Assembly (NCBI GenBank): GCA_003635195.1
Contig: PYIY01000068.1
Coordinates: forward strand, 1 to 64,000
Direction: 5' to 3'
Length of the DNA stretch: 64,000 nucleotides
Source: Candidatus Poribacteria bacterium
Lineage (GTDB): Bacteria > Poribacteria > WGA-4E > WGA-3G
The stretch's first letter is position 1. Every line of letters starts with the position of its first letter. Position numbers and translations under genes: made by a program. Shown in pieces: positions 48,697 to 57,556 of this stretch. The notes under the pieces are model-generated. The model made no database searches. It was given only the letters and a program-made list of their open reading frames with translations, and was not told where the DNA came from.

Positions 48697-50790
48697 ATGA
48701 TTGGTATCGTCAGTTTACTCCTTTTTTCCCCGTTAAGCATTGCCGCTCCACCGAATCCTTATCTCTTTTTCGATGAAGACCCTATGACTGGAGAACTGGT
48801 ACCCAAAGCACCTCAGAGTGGGATTGAGTTTCTTGAAGGGCTGGAGGGGTGTTGTTTCGCCAACGAACAAGGGGTCCTGCAGTCTGATGGTATAGAATAC
48901 GTTCTTGCTTTGAAAATAGATTTCAGTGACATGCCCGGACGCAGAGAGGGCGCGGCGTTTGATAAGTATCTCTTTGCAACAGAAGGCGTTTCCCTCAAAA
49001 CATACTTTCGCGAAAATTCTTATGGGCAGATGGATGTTCAACCGGGTCCGATGGGAGGTGTTGTTCCGAAAGGCAACACTTGGATTCGCGCCAAAAAACC
49101 GATGACGTATTACGGTGAAGGCATCCGAATCTTGGAGCGTTATCGGGAATTAGTTCGTGAGGCTTGCGAAGGCGTAGATGAACTGGTTGATTTTTCGCAA
49201 TATGATAGAGACAATGACGGCATCGTAGATCATGTCTTCCTCATCCACTCGGGTAATGATCAAGCGTCTACTAATGTTATTAATTATGACATCCAATCGG
49301 TCCTGATACCTGGCGTTAACGCTGTTCACGATGGGGTTCGGGTCAATACTGCCGCGGTTGTTGCTGAAGAACCAGATTTTGAGCACCCACACTTAGGCAT
49401 CTATTTTCATGAGTTCTTTCACGATTTTGGCGCGCCTGATGTTTATGGGGTCTTTAGGGGGCCACACGACCATAAATGGGGACTGATGGGTGCGTTCGGC
49501 CCCTATCAAGGTCCTGAAGAGTTTGGGATCGGAAATGGCTTGGAACCGAGTCATATCATGGGATACCTCAAATGGGATTTTGATGCCAGACCTCAAAACG
49601 GCCGCCTCGGTTGGATCCAACCCGTTGAGATAACCCAAAACCAGAAAATTGATGTGCCGAGCTTTGAACTCGGTCCCAAAACCAATAAACTTTTCAAAAT
49701 TGATATCCACGCGTCAAGAAATCCAGCAGCTGGAGCAGCGAGGGAATTTTTTCTCATAGAAAATCGGAATAAGACATCAGGGGCAACGTTTGATACCTAT
49801 TTGCCGGAATCGGGTATCTTAATTTGGCACATCGATGAAACGCAGCCCTACCCGATTGGCACTTATGATGCCTCGCATCAGATATGGCTTGAAGATCCAA
49901 CAGATCCTGAGCACCTCGGTCTCTATCAACAGGACGGTGCTGATTTTATCGTTGTATCCTCAATAACCGATGGTGCTGCTTATTCTTTAGATGACGGACA
50001 TACAGCCTTTACACCTGGCACTGTACCGAACAGTAATGCGAACGATGGAACTGTTACGGGTATCTCAATTACAAACATCGGAGCGGAAGGCTTAACGATC
50101 CCGATGCTGGTATCGTTTGGGGACACTTACGAGCCTAATGATACAATTGTAACAGCGTTTCCTATCACATATGGTGAAACTTATGAGTCATTCATTTTCG
50201 ATTCGACCGATGTTCGCGATGTTTATGAACTGGAAGTTGTCCGTGGGATTACTCTTTTAGTGACATTGGCTGATATTCCACCGAATAATAAATATCGTTT
50301 ATCTCTCCATGCTGCGACCGGAGAAGTGTACGCTACTGGCGAAAATGCTACCGAGATCGCTGGATTGAAACTCATCTATCAACCTGACAAAACAGATACG
50401 CTTTATATCGTTGTGGAATCGGAGGAAGGCTTCAGCAGTGTAGATTCTTACCGGTTGCGAGTAGAACAACTTCAGTCGGACACCCTTGCCTTTGAGGATA
50501 CGCGGGTATATCCGAATCCGCTGCGCCTCGCTGGTGAAACGATGACGTTCGCCTATCGGCTCTCTGCCTCCCAAATTGTCGATAACATTGATCTTGAGAT
50601 ATTCACATCTACGGGGGAACTTGTATATAAAGAAGCACACCAAAACGTTTTCTCACAAGGCAAATTCGAGTGGCACGGCGCGAATCTCAGGGGCGCGCCT
50701 GTTGCATCCGGCATCTATATTTATCGTATCTCCGCGAAACAGGCGGCATCCCTTATCCAAGAAATCGGGAAGTTCAGCGTTGTGAAGTAA
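48697..50790 (+). CDS. Secreted M6-family metalloprotease with FlgD-Ig-like C-terminal tail
   Basis: 697 residues. The ATG at 48697 starts a signal peptide 'MIGIVSLLLFSPLSIAA'; the frame is open upstream but there overlaps the preceding gene. Zinc-binding 'HEFFHDFGAPDVY' lies near residue 237, followed by 'WGLMGAFG', as in immune-inhibitor-A type M6 peptidases. 'SYGQMDVQPG' and 'ILIWHID' are further M6 motifs. A pre-C-terminal-like domain spans about 480-600. The last 90 residues form a FlgD-Ig/T9SS-A-like module opening with 'YPNPLRLAG' and closing 'SGIYIYRISA'. The protein is probably exported and anchored or released via this tail. Ribosome-binding site weak. Confidence 0.85.
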   Translation: MIGIVSLLLFSPLSIAAPPNPYLFFDEDPMTGELVPKAPQSGIEFLEGLEGCCFANEQGVLQSDGIEYVLALKIDFSDMPGRREGAAFDKYLFATEGVSLKTYFRENSYGQMDVQPGPMGGVVPKGNTWIRAKKPMTYYGEGIRILERYRELVREACEGVDELVDFSQYDRDNDGIVDHVFLIHSGNDQASTNVINYDIQSVLIPGVNAVHDGVRVNTAAVVAEEPDFEHPHLGIYFHEFFHDFGAPDVYGVFRGPHDHKWGLMGAFGPYQGPEEFGIGNGLEPSHIMGYLKWDFDARPQNGRLGWIQPVEITQNQKIDVPSFELGPKTNKLFKIDIHASRNPAAGAAREFFLIENRNKTSGATFDTYLPESGILIWHIDETQPYPIGTYDASHQIWLEDPTDPEHLGLYQQDGADFIVVSSITDGAAYSLDDGHTAFTPGTVPNSNANDGTVTGISITNIGAEGLTIPMLVSFGDTYEPNDTIVTAFPITYGETYESFIFDSTDVRDVYELEVVRGITLLVTLADIPPNNKYRLSLHAATGEVYATGENATEIAGLKLIYQPDKTDTLYIVVESEEGFSSVDSYRLRVEQLQSDTLAFEDTRVYPNPLRLAGETMTFAYRLSASQIVDNIDLEIFTSTGELVYKEAHQNVFSQGKFEWHGANLRGAPVASGIYIYRISAKQAASLIQEIGKFSVVK

Positions 50791-51004
50791 GCACTACGAA
50801 TTCTTCTGAGATATTTCTTGACTAAAAATTGTAGTTATGCTAATTTTAAAAATATATTCAGTTTTAGACGCGCCATTTGGACTTTACTCCGGTGTTCTCA
50901 AAATCAGTTGTAAAACTAACGTACTGATCCGTTGAGTCCCCCGGGATGCGAAGCGAAAAGAACTTGCCATTCGTTGAATGGTAACCAAGGAGGCAATATT
51001 ATCA

Positions 51005-52057
51005 ATGAAACGGTTGAATAAAATCACAGCACTCAATTTCGTCTTACTATTTGCGCTCGCTTTTAGCGTTGCAGGTTGCGGTACTGCCCTCAGCAATTTG
51101 TCACCGATTCAACCTGTGCATAATATAGCGAAAGCGAAGATGGAACAGAGTGAGAAACCGAACGAAGATGTGGTTGTTCCTGCTGTCCCTGCTGAGGCTA
51201 TAGCGAAACCCGTGCTGGACAAATACGGTATGGAGACCGTCGGATTCTGGATCGGGAAAGCACGCGATGCGAATATGGAAGCGTTAACCTATATATTCGC
51301 ATTCGATGAATATGCACACGCCACTGAAAAATGGAATGACTTCCTTAACGACTGGACCGAAGCCAAGACACAGATCGAATTTGGGACCGGCGAAGATAAG
51401 AAAATCGTTGATGTCATCATGATGTCCGACTACCCGCAACTGTTTGAGGTTCAGTCGAGACAGCCGATTCTCACGAAAACACAAGATGGGATTACAGTTT
51501 CTATCGCTTACTGGCGACGGCCGGATTTAGACCGAAAGTACAATCGCGGAAACGCATTTTCACCTTTTTATGAAACCGAAGCACTTCACCAAGGCGACAA
51601 AACAGATGTGTTTTATGTGAAGATTACTAACAATCGGGACGAAAATATCATCTTTAATGTCAAAGACTGTCAGATCATTGATCAAGGCGAGAATCTCTAT
51701 CACGGTCTGAATTACGAGGATTTGGATGAACGGCTTCTCTATATGGCACGTGCAACAGGACTTTATGTCAAAAATGGGATGGCAATTGCACGGCGAATTT
51801 TGATTGAGAAACGGATGAAGATCGTTGAAAAACAGGTGGGGGCACACCGGACAGGCGTGCCGCCCGGTGAAAGCGCAGAAGGTTTCTTACCGTTTGTACA
51901 AACCAAGTGGAATGCCGAAGAATTAAAGGTTATTTTACCGATTGAAAAGGCACCACCACCGGGGGCGGCACAACGTTATCAGACCATAGAATTCAAGTTC
52001 CCTTTCACACATGATCGCGGGATTCGCGTTGCACAACCGTCGCCGAAACGTTATTAG
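51005..52057 (+). CDS. Lipoprotein of unknown function
   Basis: 350 residues from the ATG at 51005 (AAGGAGG upstream; the ATG at 50978 precedes that site). Lipoprotein signal with lipobox 'SVAGC'. The mature protein has 'YIFAFDEYAHATEKWNDFL', a strand-rich middle ('TVSIAYWRRPDLDRKYNRGN') and 'VFYVKITNNRDENIIFNVKD', which resembles an immunoglobulin-like domain. No catalytic motif is recognised. It stands alone and ends in a terminator shared face-to-face with dinG. Confidence 0.75.
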   Translation: MKRLNKITALNFVLLFALAFSVAGCGTALSNLSPIQPVHNIAKAKMEQSEKPNEDVVVPAVPAEAIAKPVLDKYGMETVGFWIGKARDANMEALTYIFAFDEYAHATEKWNDFLNDWTEAKTQIEFGTGEDKKIVDVIMMSDYPQLFEVQSRQPILTKTQDGITVSIAYWRRPDLDRKYNRGNAFSPFYETEALHQGDKTDVFYVKITNNRDENIIFNVKDCQIIDQGENLYHGLNYEDLDERLLYMARATGLYVKNGMAIARRILIEKRMKIVEKQVGAHRTGVPPGESAEGFLPFVQTKWNAEELKVILPIEKAPPPGAAQRYQTIEFKFPFTHDRGIRVAQPSPKRY

Positions 52058-52136
52058 GTTGATTTGGGGCACATGCCCATAGTGTGCCAACTTCAGAGGT
52101 GCTGCACTACGCTGAAAAACGCCTCGCACATATTTA

Positions 52137-52170
52137 GATGCTCGCTGTGATACGGCGGGCATCTTTTTTT
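52137..52170 (+). terminator. Rho-independent terminator of the lipoprotein gene
   Basis: GATGCTCGC (52137-52145) pairs with GCGGGCATC (52155-52163), one G-T pair, followed by seven T. It abuts the dinG stop on the other strand. Confidence 0.85.
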
Positions 52171-54151
52171 ATCCTGCTACAATTTCGCAGTCTGGTAGTG
52201 AATCAAGAAACTGCTTGCCATAGTTTCTCGTCTTAATCCGTGGATCGAGAATAACAACGATCCCTCTGTCGGTTTGCGTGCGAATAAGTCGTCCAAAGCC
52301 CTGCTTGAGGCGCAAAATTGCTTCTGGTAAACTGAACTCGAAAAACTCATTCCCCCCGCTTTCCTTGATCTGTTTCACGCGCGCTTCCATCACTGGATGC
52401 GTCGGCACCTCAAACGGCAGTCGAGTTATGATAACATTGCTGAGTGCTTCACCGCGCACATCGACACCCTCCCAGAAACTGGACGTTCCGAATAAAACGG
52501 AGTCAGTATCCTCACGAAAAGCCTGTAGCATGTCTGTCCGAGAGAGGTCGCCCCCTTGTTTAAAGGTGCTAATTCCTATATCCTCTAAATCGGGTGCAAC
52601 AGCATCATAGACCTCGTCCATCATTTTGTAACTTGTAAAAAGGACGAACGCTTTGCCGTGTGTCAGCTTGAGGTAATGCTGAATTTTATCAACCACCGCC
52701 GTTGTGAAATCGCCGCTGTTTGGATCCGGCATCTCCTTTGGAATATGAATCTCGACCTGCTTTTTAAAATCAAATGGGGAGTGGGCAAGCAATTCACGAC
52801 ACTCATTCATTCCGACCCGCGCTTTAAAATAGGCAAAGTTACGATTGGTAGAAAGTGTAGCACTTGTCATCACAACGCTATTTTTTTCTCTAAACAGGTG
52901 ATCTTGTAGCATCTGGTTGACGTTCGCTGGGGTGGCGTTTAGAAGAATACGGGGTGTGCGCCCACGTGTTGATATTTCTGTCCAATAGACATAATCTGGA
53001 TCGTTTTGCCGGATGATCATATCCAATTCGCCTCGCAGACGTTGGCAATTGCGATGGTGCGCGGTAATCTCTTGTTCGTCATCGTCTGTTGTAGCGTTGT
53101 CTCGGAGCCGTTTCAGTGTTCGCTCAATGTCTGCAAGCGGGGCATCCAACACATTTTCGACGAAATCGCTTTTATCGATACGCTCAGTTAGCGTGCCACC
53201 GCGCCCTCCGCTCCCAATTGTGCCAATAAAATCAACAATGCTGTTGAAAAGTTTATTGGTCTGTTCACGCGCATCTACAACTTGATCCTCCAATTGTGGC
53301 GATTTGAAATGTGTTGCTAAGCCCTCTTTGCTCCGTTCATTGTAGAGGGAATCAAGAAACCATTTAACACGGGTGTTGTTGAAGTTGACGCTTGCATGGT
53401 TAGTGGCTGTTGCTTCAAGATGATGTGCTTCATCAATGATGAGGTAGTCGTAATCGGGCAAGATTCCGGCGGCTGCGTCGCTGTTCTTACGGATGGTGAG
53501 ATCGCTAAAGAGGAGGTGATGGTTTACGATAAGCAGATCAGCATCGTGCATCTCCCGTCGGACTTTGAAATAGAAGCAGGTATCATAGGTCTCACAATTG
53601 CGCCCGAGACAATTGTCTCTGTCGGAGGCAACCTTATCCCAAACTTGAGGATTAGGCTGCCATGACAGGTCTGCTCGACTTCCATCCACTGTTAGGTTTA
53701 CCCATTCTTTAATTTCTGCAACTTCATCTACTTCTTCGAGTGTATCAAACAAACCGCGCTCATAACTGAGTAGATTTTTGAGTCGTCTGCGGGAAAGGTA
53801 ATTGCGTCTCCCCTTCGCGAGTACTACATTGAAGTCGCGTGGGAGAACCCGTTGCAGAAAGGGGATGTCTTTTGTGACGAGCTGCTCTTGTAGACTGATG
53901 GTGTTTGTCGAAATGACTACCGTTTGTTCCGATCTAAGGGCAAGAGAGATCGCAGGGATTAGATAAGCAAAACTTTTACCTACACCTGTTCCGGCTTCAA
54001 CAATCAGGTGTTCGGAATCCATCAGCGCTCGGGACACCTCGTGTGCCATCTGCAGTTGCTCTTGGCGGAATTCATACCCTTCAAGATGTTGTGAGATAAG
54101 ACCGCCTGGACTAAAAATTTCTCTGAGGGTCAGGGATGTTGATGTTGTCAT
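52169..54151 (-). CDS. dinG: DinG/Rad3-family DNA helicase
   Basis: 660 residues from the ATG at 54151 (GAGAAG upstream). An XPD/DinG-like SF2 helicase: Walker A 'EAGTGVGKSFAYL', motif Ia 'VVISTNTISLQEQL', the Fe-S-cluster cysteines in 'RDNCLGRNCETYDTC', 'LLIVNHHLLFSDL', the DEAH box 'YLIIDEAHHLEATA', motif V/VI 'SSFWEGVDVRGEALSNVIIT' and 'LKQGFGRLIRTQTDRG'. It unwinds damaged or R-loop DNA 5'-3'. No N-terminal exonuclease domain is present (Escherichia-type DinG). Some Gram-positive DinG proteins have one; this one does not. Confidence 0.92.
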   Translation of the reverse strand: MTTSTSLTLREIFSPGGLISQHLEGYEFRQEQLQMAHEVSRALMDSEHLIVEAGTGVGKSFAYLIPAISLALRSEQTVVISTNTISLQEQLVTKDIPFLQRVLPRDFNVVLAKGRRNYLSRRRLKNLLSYERGLFDTLEEVDEVAEIKEWVNLTVDGSRADLSWQPNPQVWDKVASDRDNCLGRNCETYDTCFYFKVRREMHDADLLIVNHHLLFSDLTIRKNSDAAAGILPDYDYLIIDEAHHLEATATNHASVNFNNTRVKWFLDSLYNERSKEGLATHFKSPQLEDQVVDAREQTNKLFNSIVDFIGTIGSGGRGGTLTERIDKSDFVENVLDAPLADIERTLKRLRDNATTDDDEQEITAHHRNCQRLRGELDMIIRQNDPDYVYWTEISTRGRTPRILLNATPANVNQMLQDHLFREKNSVVMTSATLSTNRNFAYFKARVGMNECRELLAHSPFDFKKQVEIHIPKEMPDPNSGDFTTAVVDKIQHYLKLTHGKAFVLFTSYKMMDEVYDAVAPDLEDIGISTFKQGGDLSRTDMLQAFREDTDSVLFGTSSFWEGVDVRGEALSNVIITRLPFEVPTHPVMEARVKQIKESGGNEFFEFSLPEAILRLKQGFGRLIRTQTDRGIVVILDPRIKTRNYGKQFLDSLPDCEIVAG

Positions 54152-54251
54152 GTATTTTCTTCTCACAAGGCGAGGCTTAGCATATAGGACAGTTTCAGGT
54201 ATGGGTGAACTGAATTGAACAGATGTTTGTGCTGCGCCTCATGTATCTCTC

Positions 54252-55601
54252 TTAATCGGTGGAAGGTTTTAGCTGCATAGTTATCTTTTCTGTGCCGTGG
54301 CTGCTTTTGACATCAAGGATAAGTTGTTCGAGTGCTTGTTGTTTTTGAAGGAGTGCCTCCAGTTCTTGGGCGCTGTTGATGTTTTGTCCATTAACGGCGA
54401 TAATGAGCGTGCCTCGCAGAATAGGGCTATTTTCTTGAACCCTGTCAACGATAATACCTCGATCTTCATCGGTTAGATAGGTGTACCTTTCAAAATCACC
54501 TTTTTGTAACTTCCGTACTGATAGTCCAAGCCGTTTCCAAGCGACAGAATTGTTTTCAATAGATCTCCCTGCGTATAGTGCTGGCATTTCTGCTATTGTT
54601 ACATTGAACATGCGTTCATGTCCGTTGCGAAGGACTGTGATTTTTGATTGCTTACCGACTTGTGATTCAGCGACTGACATTTTGAATTTATCGGTATCTT
54701 TTACTTTCTGCCCGTTATACTTAATAATAATGTCGCCTTGCATTAGCCCACTGAGGTGTGCAGGCGTATCTTTGTAGACAGCCTCAATGCGAATGCCTCG
54801 CCGAACTTCTTCCATTTCAACCCCAAGAAAACCTCGGATGATCCGTCCGTTTGCAATTAGCTGCGTTCCGATTTTTTTAACGAGGTTACTGGAAATAGCA
54901 AATCCTGCCCCTGCTCTAACTGCCCCGGTCGCTGGTGTGTTGTCAGCACGCCGAATCAAGGAGTTAATTCCAATGACCTCACCGTGGATATTCAATAGGG
55001 GACCACCGCTGTTCCCTGTATTAATCCAAGCATCTGTTTGGATAAAATCCTGATATCGAATAATGCCCCTGTTCGGCAGGAATGAACGTCCTTTTCCACT
55101 CACAATACCGATCGTTACCGTGTAATTAAGTTGAAATGGGTTTCCGATAGCGATAGCAAACTGTCCGACTTGGACCTCTTCTGAATTTGCTAACAGAAGC
55201 GTAGGCAGGTTTTCTTTAGCGTCAATTTTTAAGACAGCAATATCCGTATTACGATCCACGCCAACCAATTTTGCGTCAAATTCGCTCTCATCAAGCAACC
55301 GCACTTTGATATATACTGCTTCTCGGATCACATGTTCATTTGTGAGGATGTGCCCATCCTCGCGAAAGATGAATCCAGACCCTTCTTGTCTGTGATGTCG
55401 CCTATTCTCTGTCTCTCGGTATGAAATTACCCCTACAATAGCGGGTGTACTTCTTTTAGCAACAGTCACAAAAGCGTTTTCGATTGCGCTTAATAGTTCA
55501 ATATCAGTCGGTTGCCTTTTTGTGAAAGCACACGAGGAGATGAAGCAGACACTGCTGAAGAAAAACAGCAAAGTAAAACAGGGGTAAATATTTTTTTTCA
55601 T
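54252..55601 (-). CDS. HtrA/Deg-type serine protease lipoprotein with two PDZ domains
   Basis: 449 residues. A lipoprotein signal with lipobox 'FISSC' (Cys24) replaces the usual DegP signal peptide. The catalytic triad is intact: His90 ('LTNEHV'), Asp120 ('NTDIAVLKI') and Ser198 ('NTGNSGGPLL'). PDZ1 runs at about 255-340 ('RGFLGVEM', 'GDIIIKYNG'), and a second PDZ-like region at about 355-445 ('GIIVDRVQENSPI'). It is a periplasmic, membrane-tethered quality-control protease. Site-1 proteases of this kind start regulated intramembrane proteolysis in other bacteria, so a link to the tethered ECF factors is conceivable (inference). Confidence 0.9.
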   Translation of the reverse strand: MKKNIYPCFTLLFFFSSVCFISSCAFTKRQPTDIELLSAIENAFVTVAKRSTPAIVGVISYRETENRRHHRQEGSGFIFREDGHILTNEHVIREAVYIKVRLLDESEFDAKLVGVDRNTDIAVLKIDAKENLPTLLLANSEEVQVGQFAIAIGNPFQLNYTVTIGIVSGKGRSFLPNRGIIRYQDFIQTDAWINTGNSGGPLLNIHGEVIGINSLIRRADNTPATGAVRAGAGFAISSNLVKKIGTQLIANGRIIRGFLGVEMEEVRRGIRIEAVYKDTPAHLSGLMQGDIIIKYNGQKVKDTDKFKMSVAESQVGKQSKITVLRNGHERMFNVTIAEMPALYAGRSIENNSVAWKRLGLSVRKLQKGDFERYTYLTDEDRGIIVDRVQENSPILRGTLIIAVNGQNINSAQELEALLQKQQALEQLILDVKSSHGTEKITMQLKPSTD

Positions 55602-55784
55602 CAGATTTCCCTTTTGGTATGGCTATCCGCTATCTGGATAACTTCTTATCAGCCATTTTCTAAGTCCTTTACGTTTATTTCTGTATAGTATATTGTAACA
55701 CAATCTTTGAGAACTTGTCAAAGTATTTTTTTTCAGGGTCATTTATAGTAGATAGGAGGTGATATCCGAATCGCGACACGCCAC

Positions 55785-57404
55785 TTAAACTGCTGATGGC
55801 GGTCTTTGTACGACAGGAATGACATAACTCCGAATCTCCACGCCATCTACTTCCTCTGTTTCTACCTGCGTTTCTGGATGCTGACGATGATCGAAGACGA
55901 CATAGTATCCCTCCACCGCAGCCTCTAATTTCATATACGCCGCGAGTTGCTTTTTGCCCGCCTCATAATACCTAATCCCTTCCCATATCTTTGTTTCAAC
56001 AATGTATTTTCGCTGATTATGTATGATAAGAAGATCTATCCTGCCACGTCCAGTTTGGACCTCAAGAAACATATCGGCACCCACGATGCGGACGAAGTGG
56101 TCCAGATAGGCGTAAAGGAGGTGCTGTCCGACGTATTCTTGCGGTGTATCCGGTACCTGTAGGATACGGAAACCGGCACGCGCGATAAACGCCTGAAAGT
56201 TATCAAGAAGCGATTCCATCTCAAGTTGACCCGTAGGTGTAAGATAATCGATAAAATGCATCCCCGTCTCTTCGGGGAAGTATACGTTCTCCAGACCATT
56301 AACAGTAGGCTTGAACATCTGCAGAATACGATGCTGATAAATTGGATTGACAATCTCACACATACCATCCGGCCCCTCTGCGATAACCCCATAAGTGACG
56401 AGTGCGTTCATGAGGGCATCATCTGGGTTGAATAGCACACCGCTTTCATAAGAGACGATTTGCAAGAGGAGTTTTTCAAAGCGGCGGTCGCGACGGACAT
56501 TGGTTCGCAGATGATCGATGTTGGTATTCCCTTCTCTCAGCAGCCGTGTATGTGCCTTTGCGAAGTGTACTGGCGTCAGCGTTTCCTTTTTTGGAATATC
56601 CAACTCCTCTGTCAGAATCTGCGCAAGGCGATTAACGAGGAAAGGTTGTCCAGCTGTCTGTTTATGGAGGGCTTCAATGACTTCCGGAGCGAAAGCTTGT
56701 CCGACTTCAGCCGTATATTGTCCAAACAACTCTTGCACTTGTTCAACCGTAAAATTAGGCAAGCGGAACTCGTCTTGGATATTGAATGGCGAAATAGACC
56801 TGTCGTAGTCAAGTTGTCTGATGCTCTTGACACCAACAATACCGACGCTGTAAGGGCATTGCATCTCATCAGAAAGGTAAATTTGACGAAGCGCGTACAG
56901 AAAATCACTCACAACAGTTTGCGGGATGCCATCAAACTCATCAATGAGGAGTACAACCCTCTTGAAAGCCTGCACTTCCTTGTGAGAATCGCTGTCCAAC
57001 AAACTGGCGAGCTGCTTAAAAAACAGCAGCATCGAAAAATCATCGGTTAATGTTGTGTCTTTTAGAAATTGTGTGAGTACTTCAGAAGGTACACCACTGC
57101 GTTTTTGGAAAACACTTTCAATTTGCATGCAAATCATTTGATAAAGTCGATCGTAAAAAGTAGGAGGGGCGGTATTCCGCATCGTTTGGAAATCCAATTG
57201 AATCGGGAAATAGGTTGGATCTTCGGTTGCAAGTACCTCAAGTGCCAATCGAAAAAAGGTGGTCTTGCCGGTTTGCCGCGGTGCGAACAACACGATATAC
57301 TTGCCATCTTTGATCCGACTGATGAAATCAGCGATCTCTTTGCTACGTGAGACAATATAATGCTGTTCAGGGCGTACGCGCCCATGTGTTCCGAAACGTC
57401 GCAT
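55785..57404 (-). CDS. AAA ATPase with C-terminal PD-(D/E)XK nuclease-like domain
   Basis: 539 residues. Walker A 'LFAPRQTGKTTFFRLAL' near residue 40, Walker B 'VVLLIDEFDGIPQ', followed by an arginine-rich sensor region and winged-helix-like part (about 260-370). Residues about 430-520 contain the nuclease-like pattern 'GRIDLLIIHNQRKYIVETKIW' (D...E-x-K) and 'YYVVFDHRQHPE'. This architecture matches the AAA-ATPase-like/PD-(D/E)XK proteins common in Bacteroidota and candidate phyla, of unproven role, possibly linked to mobile elements or defence. The gene stands alone with A+T-rich flanks. Confidence 0.82.
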   Translation of the reverse strand: MRRFGTHGRVRPEQHYIVSRSKEIADFISRIKDGKYIVLFAPRQTGKTTFFRLALEVLATEDPTYFPIQLDFQTMRNTAPPTFYDRLYQMICMQIESVFQKRSGVPSEVLTQFLKDTTLTDDFSMLLFFKQLASLLDSDSHKEVQAFKRVVLLIDEFDGIPQTVVSDFLYALRQIYLSDEMQCPYSVGIVGVKSIRQLDYDRSISPFNIQDEFRLPNFTVEQVQELFGQYTAEVGQAFAPEVIEALHKQTAGQPFLVNRLAQILTEELDIPKKETLTPVHFAKAHTRLLREGNTNIDHLRTNVRRDRRFEKLLLQIVSYESGVLFNPDDALMNALVTYGVIAEGPDGMCEIVNPIYQHRILQMFKPTVNGLENVYFPEETGMHFIDYLTPTGQLEMESLLDNFQAFIARAGFRILQVPDTPQEYVGQHLLYAYLDHFVRIVGADMFLEVQTGRGRIDLLIIHNQRKYIVETKIWEGIRYYEAGKKQLAAYMKLEAAVEGYYVVFDHRQHPETQVETEEVDGVEIRSYVIPVVQRPPSAV

Positions 57405-57556
57405 TTTTTTCCTCGTCTTTGGTATCTTTTATTCTTTATTCTATTACATTGTTGAATGAAAGTCTATATCTAATTTTTACACAGGATACACAGTTGGATA
57501 AAGTTTGCTTGAGCACCGAATCCACATGCGCCGCGACTTATAGGCAAACTCCACCC

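Noticed and set aside
55757..55771. AGGAGGTGATATCC-like sequence resembling the complement of the 16S rRNA 3' end
   Set aside because: No rRNA sequence surrounds it and it has an extra AT; chance match or an unused ribosome-binding-site-like stretch.
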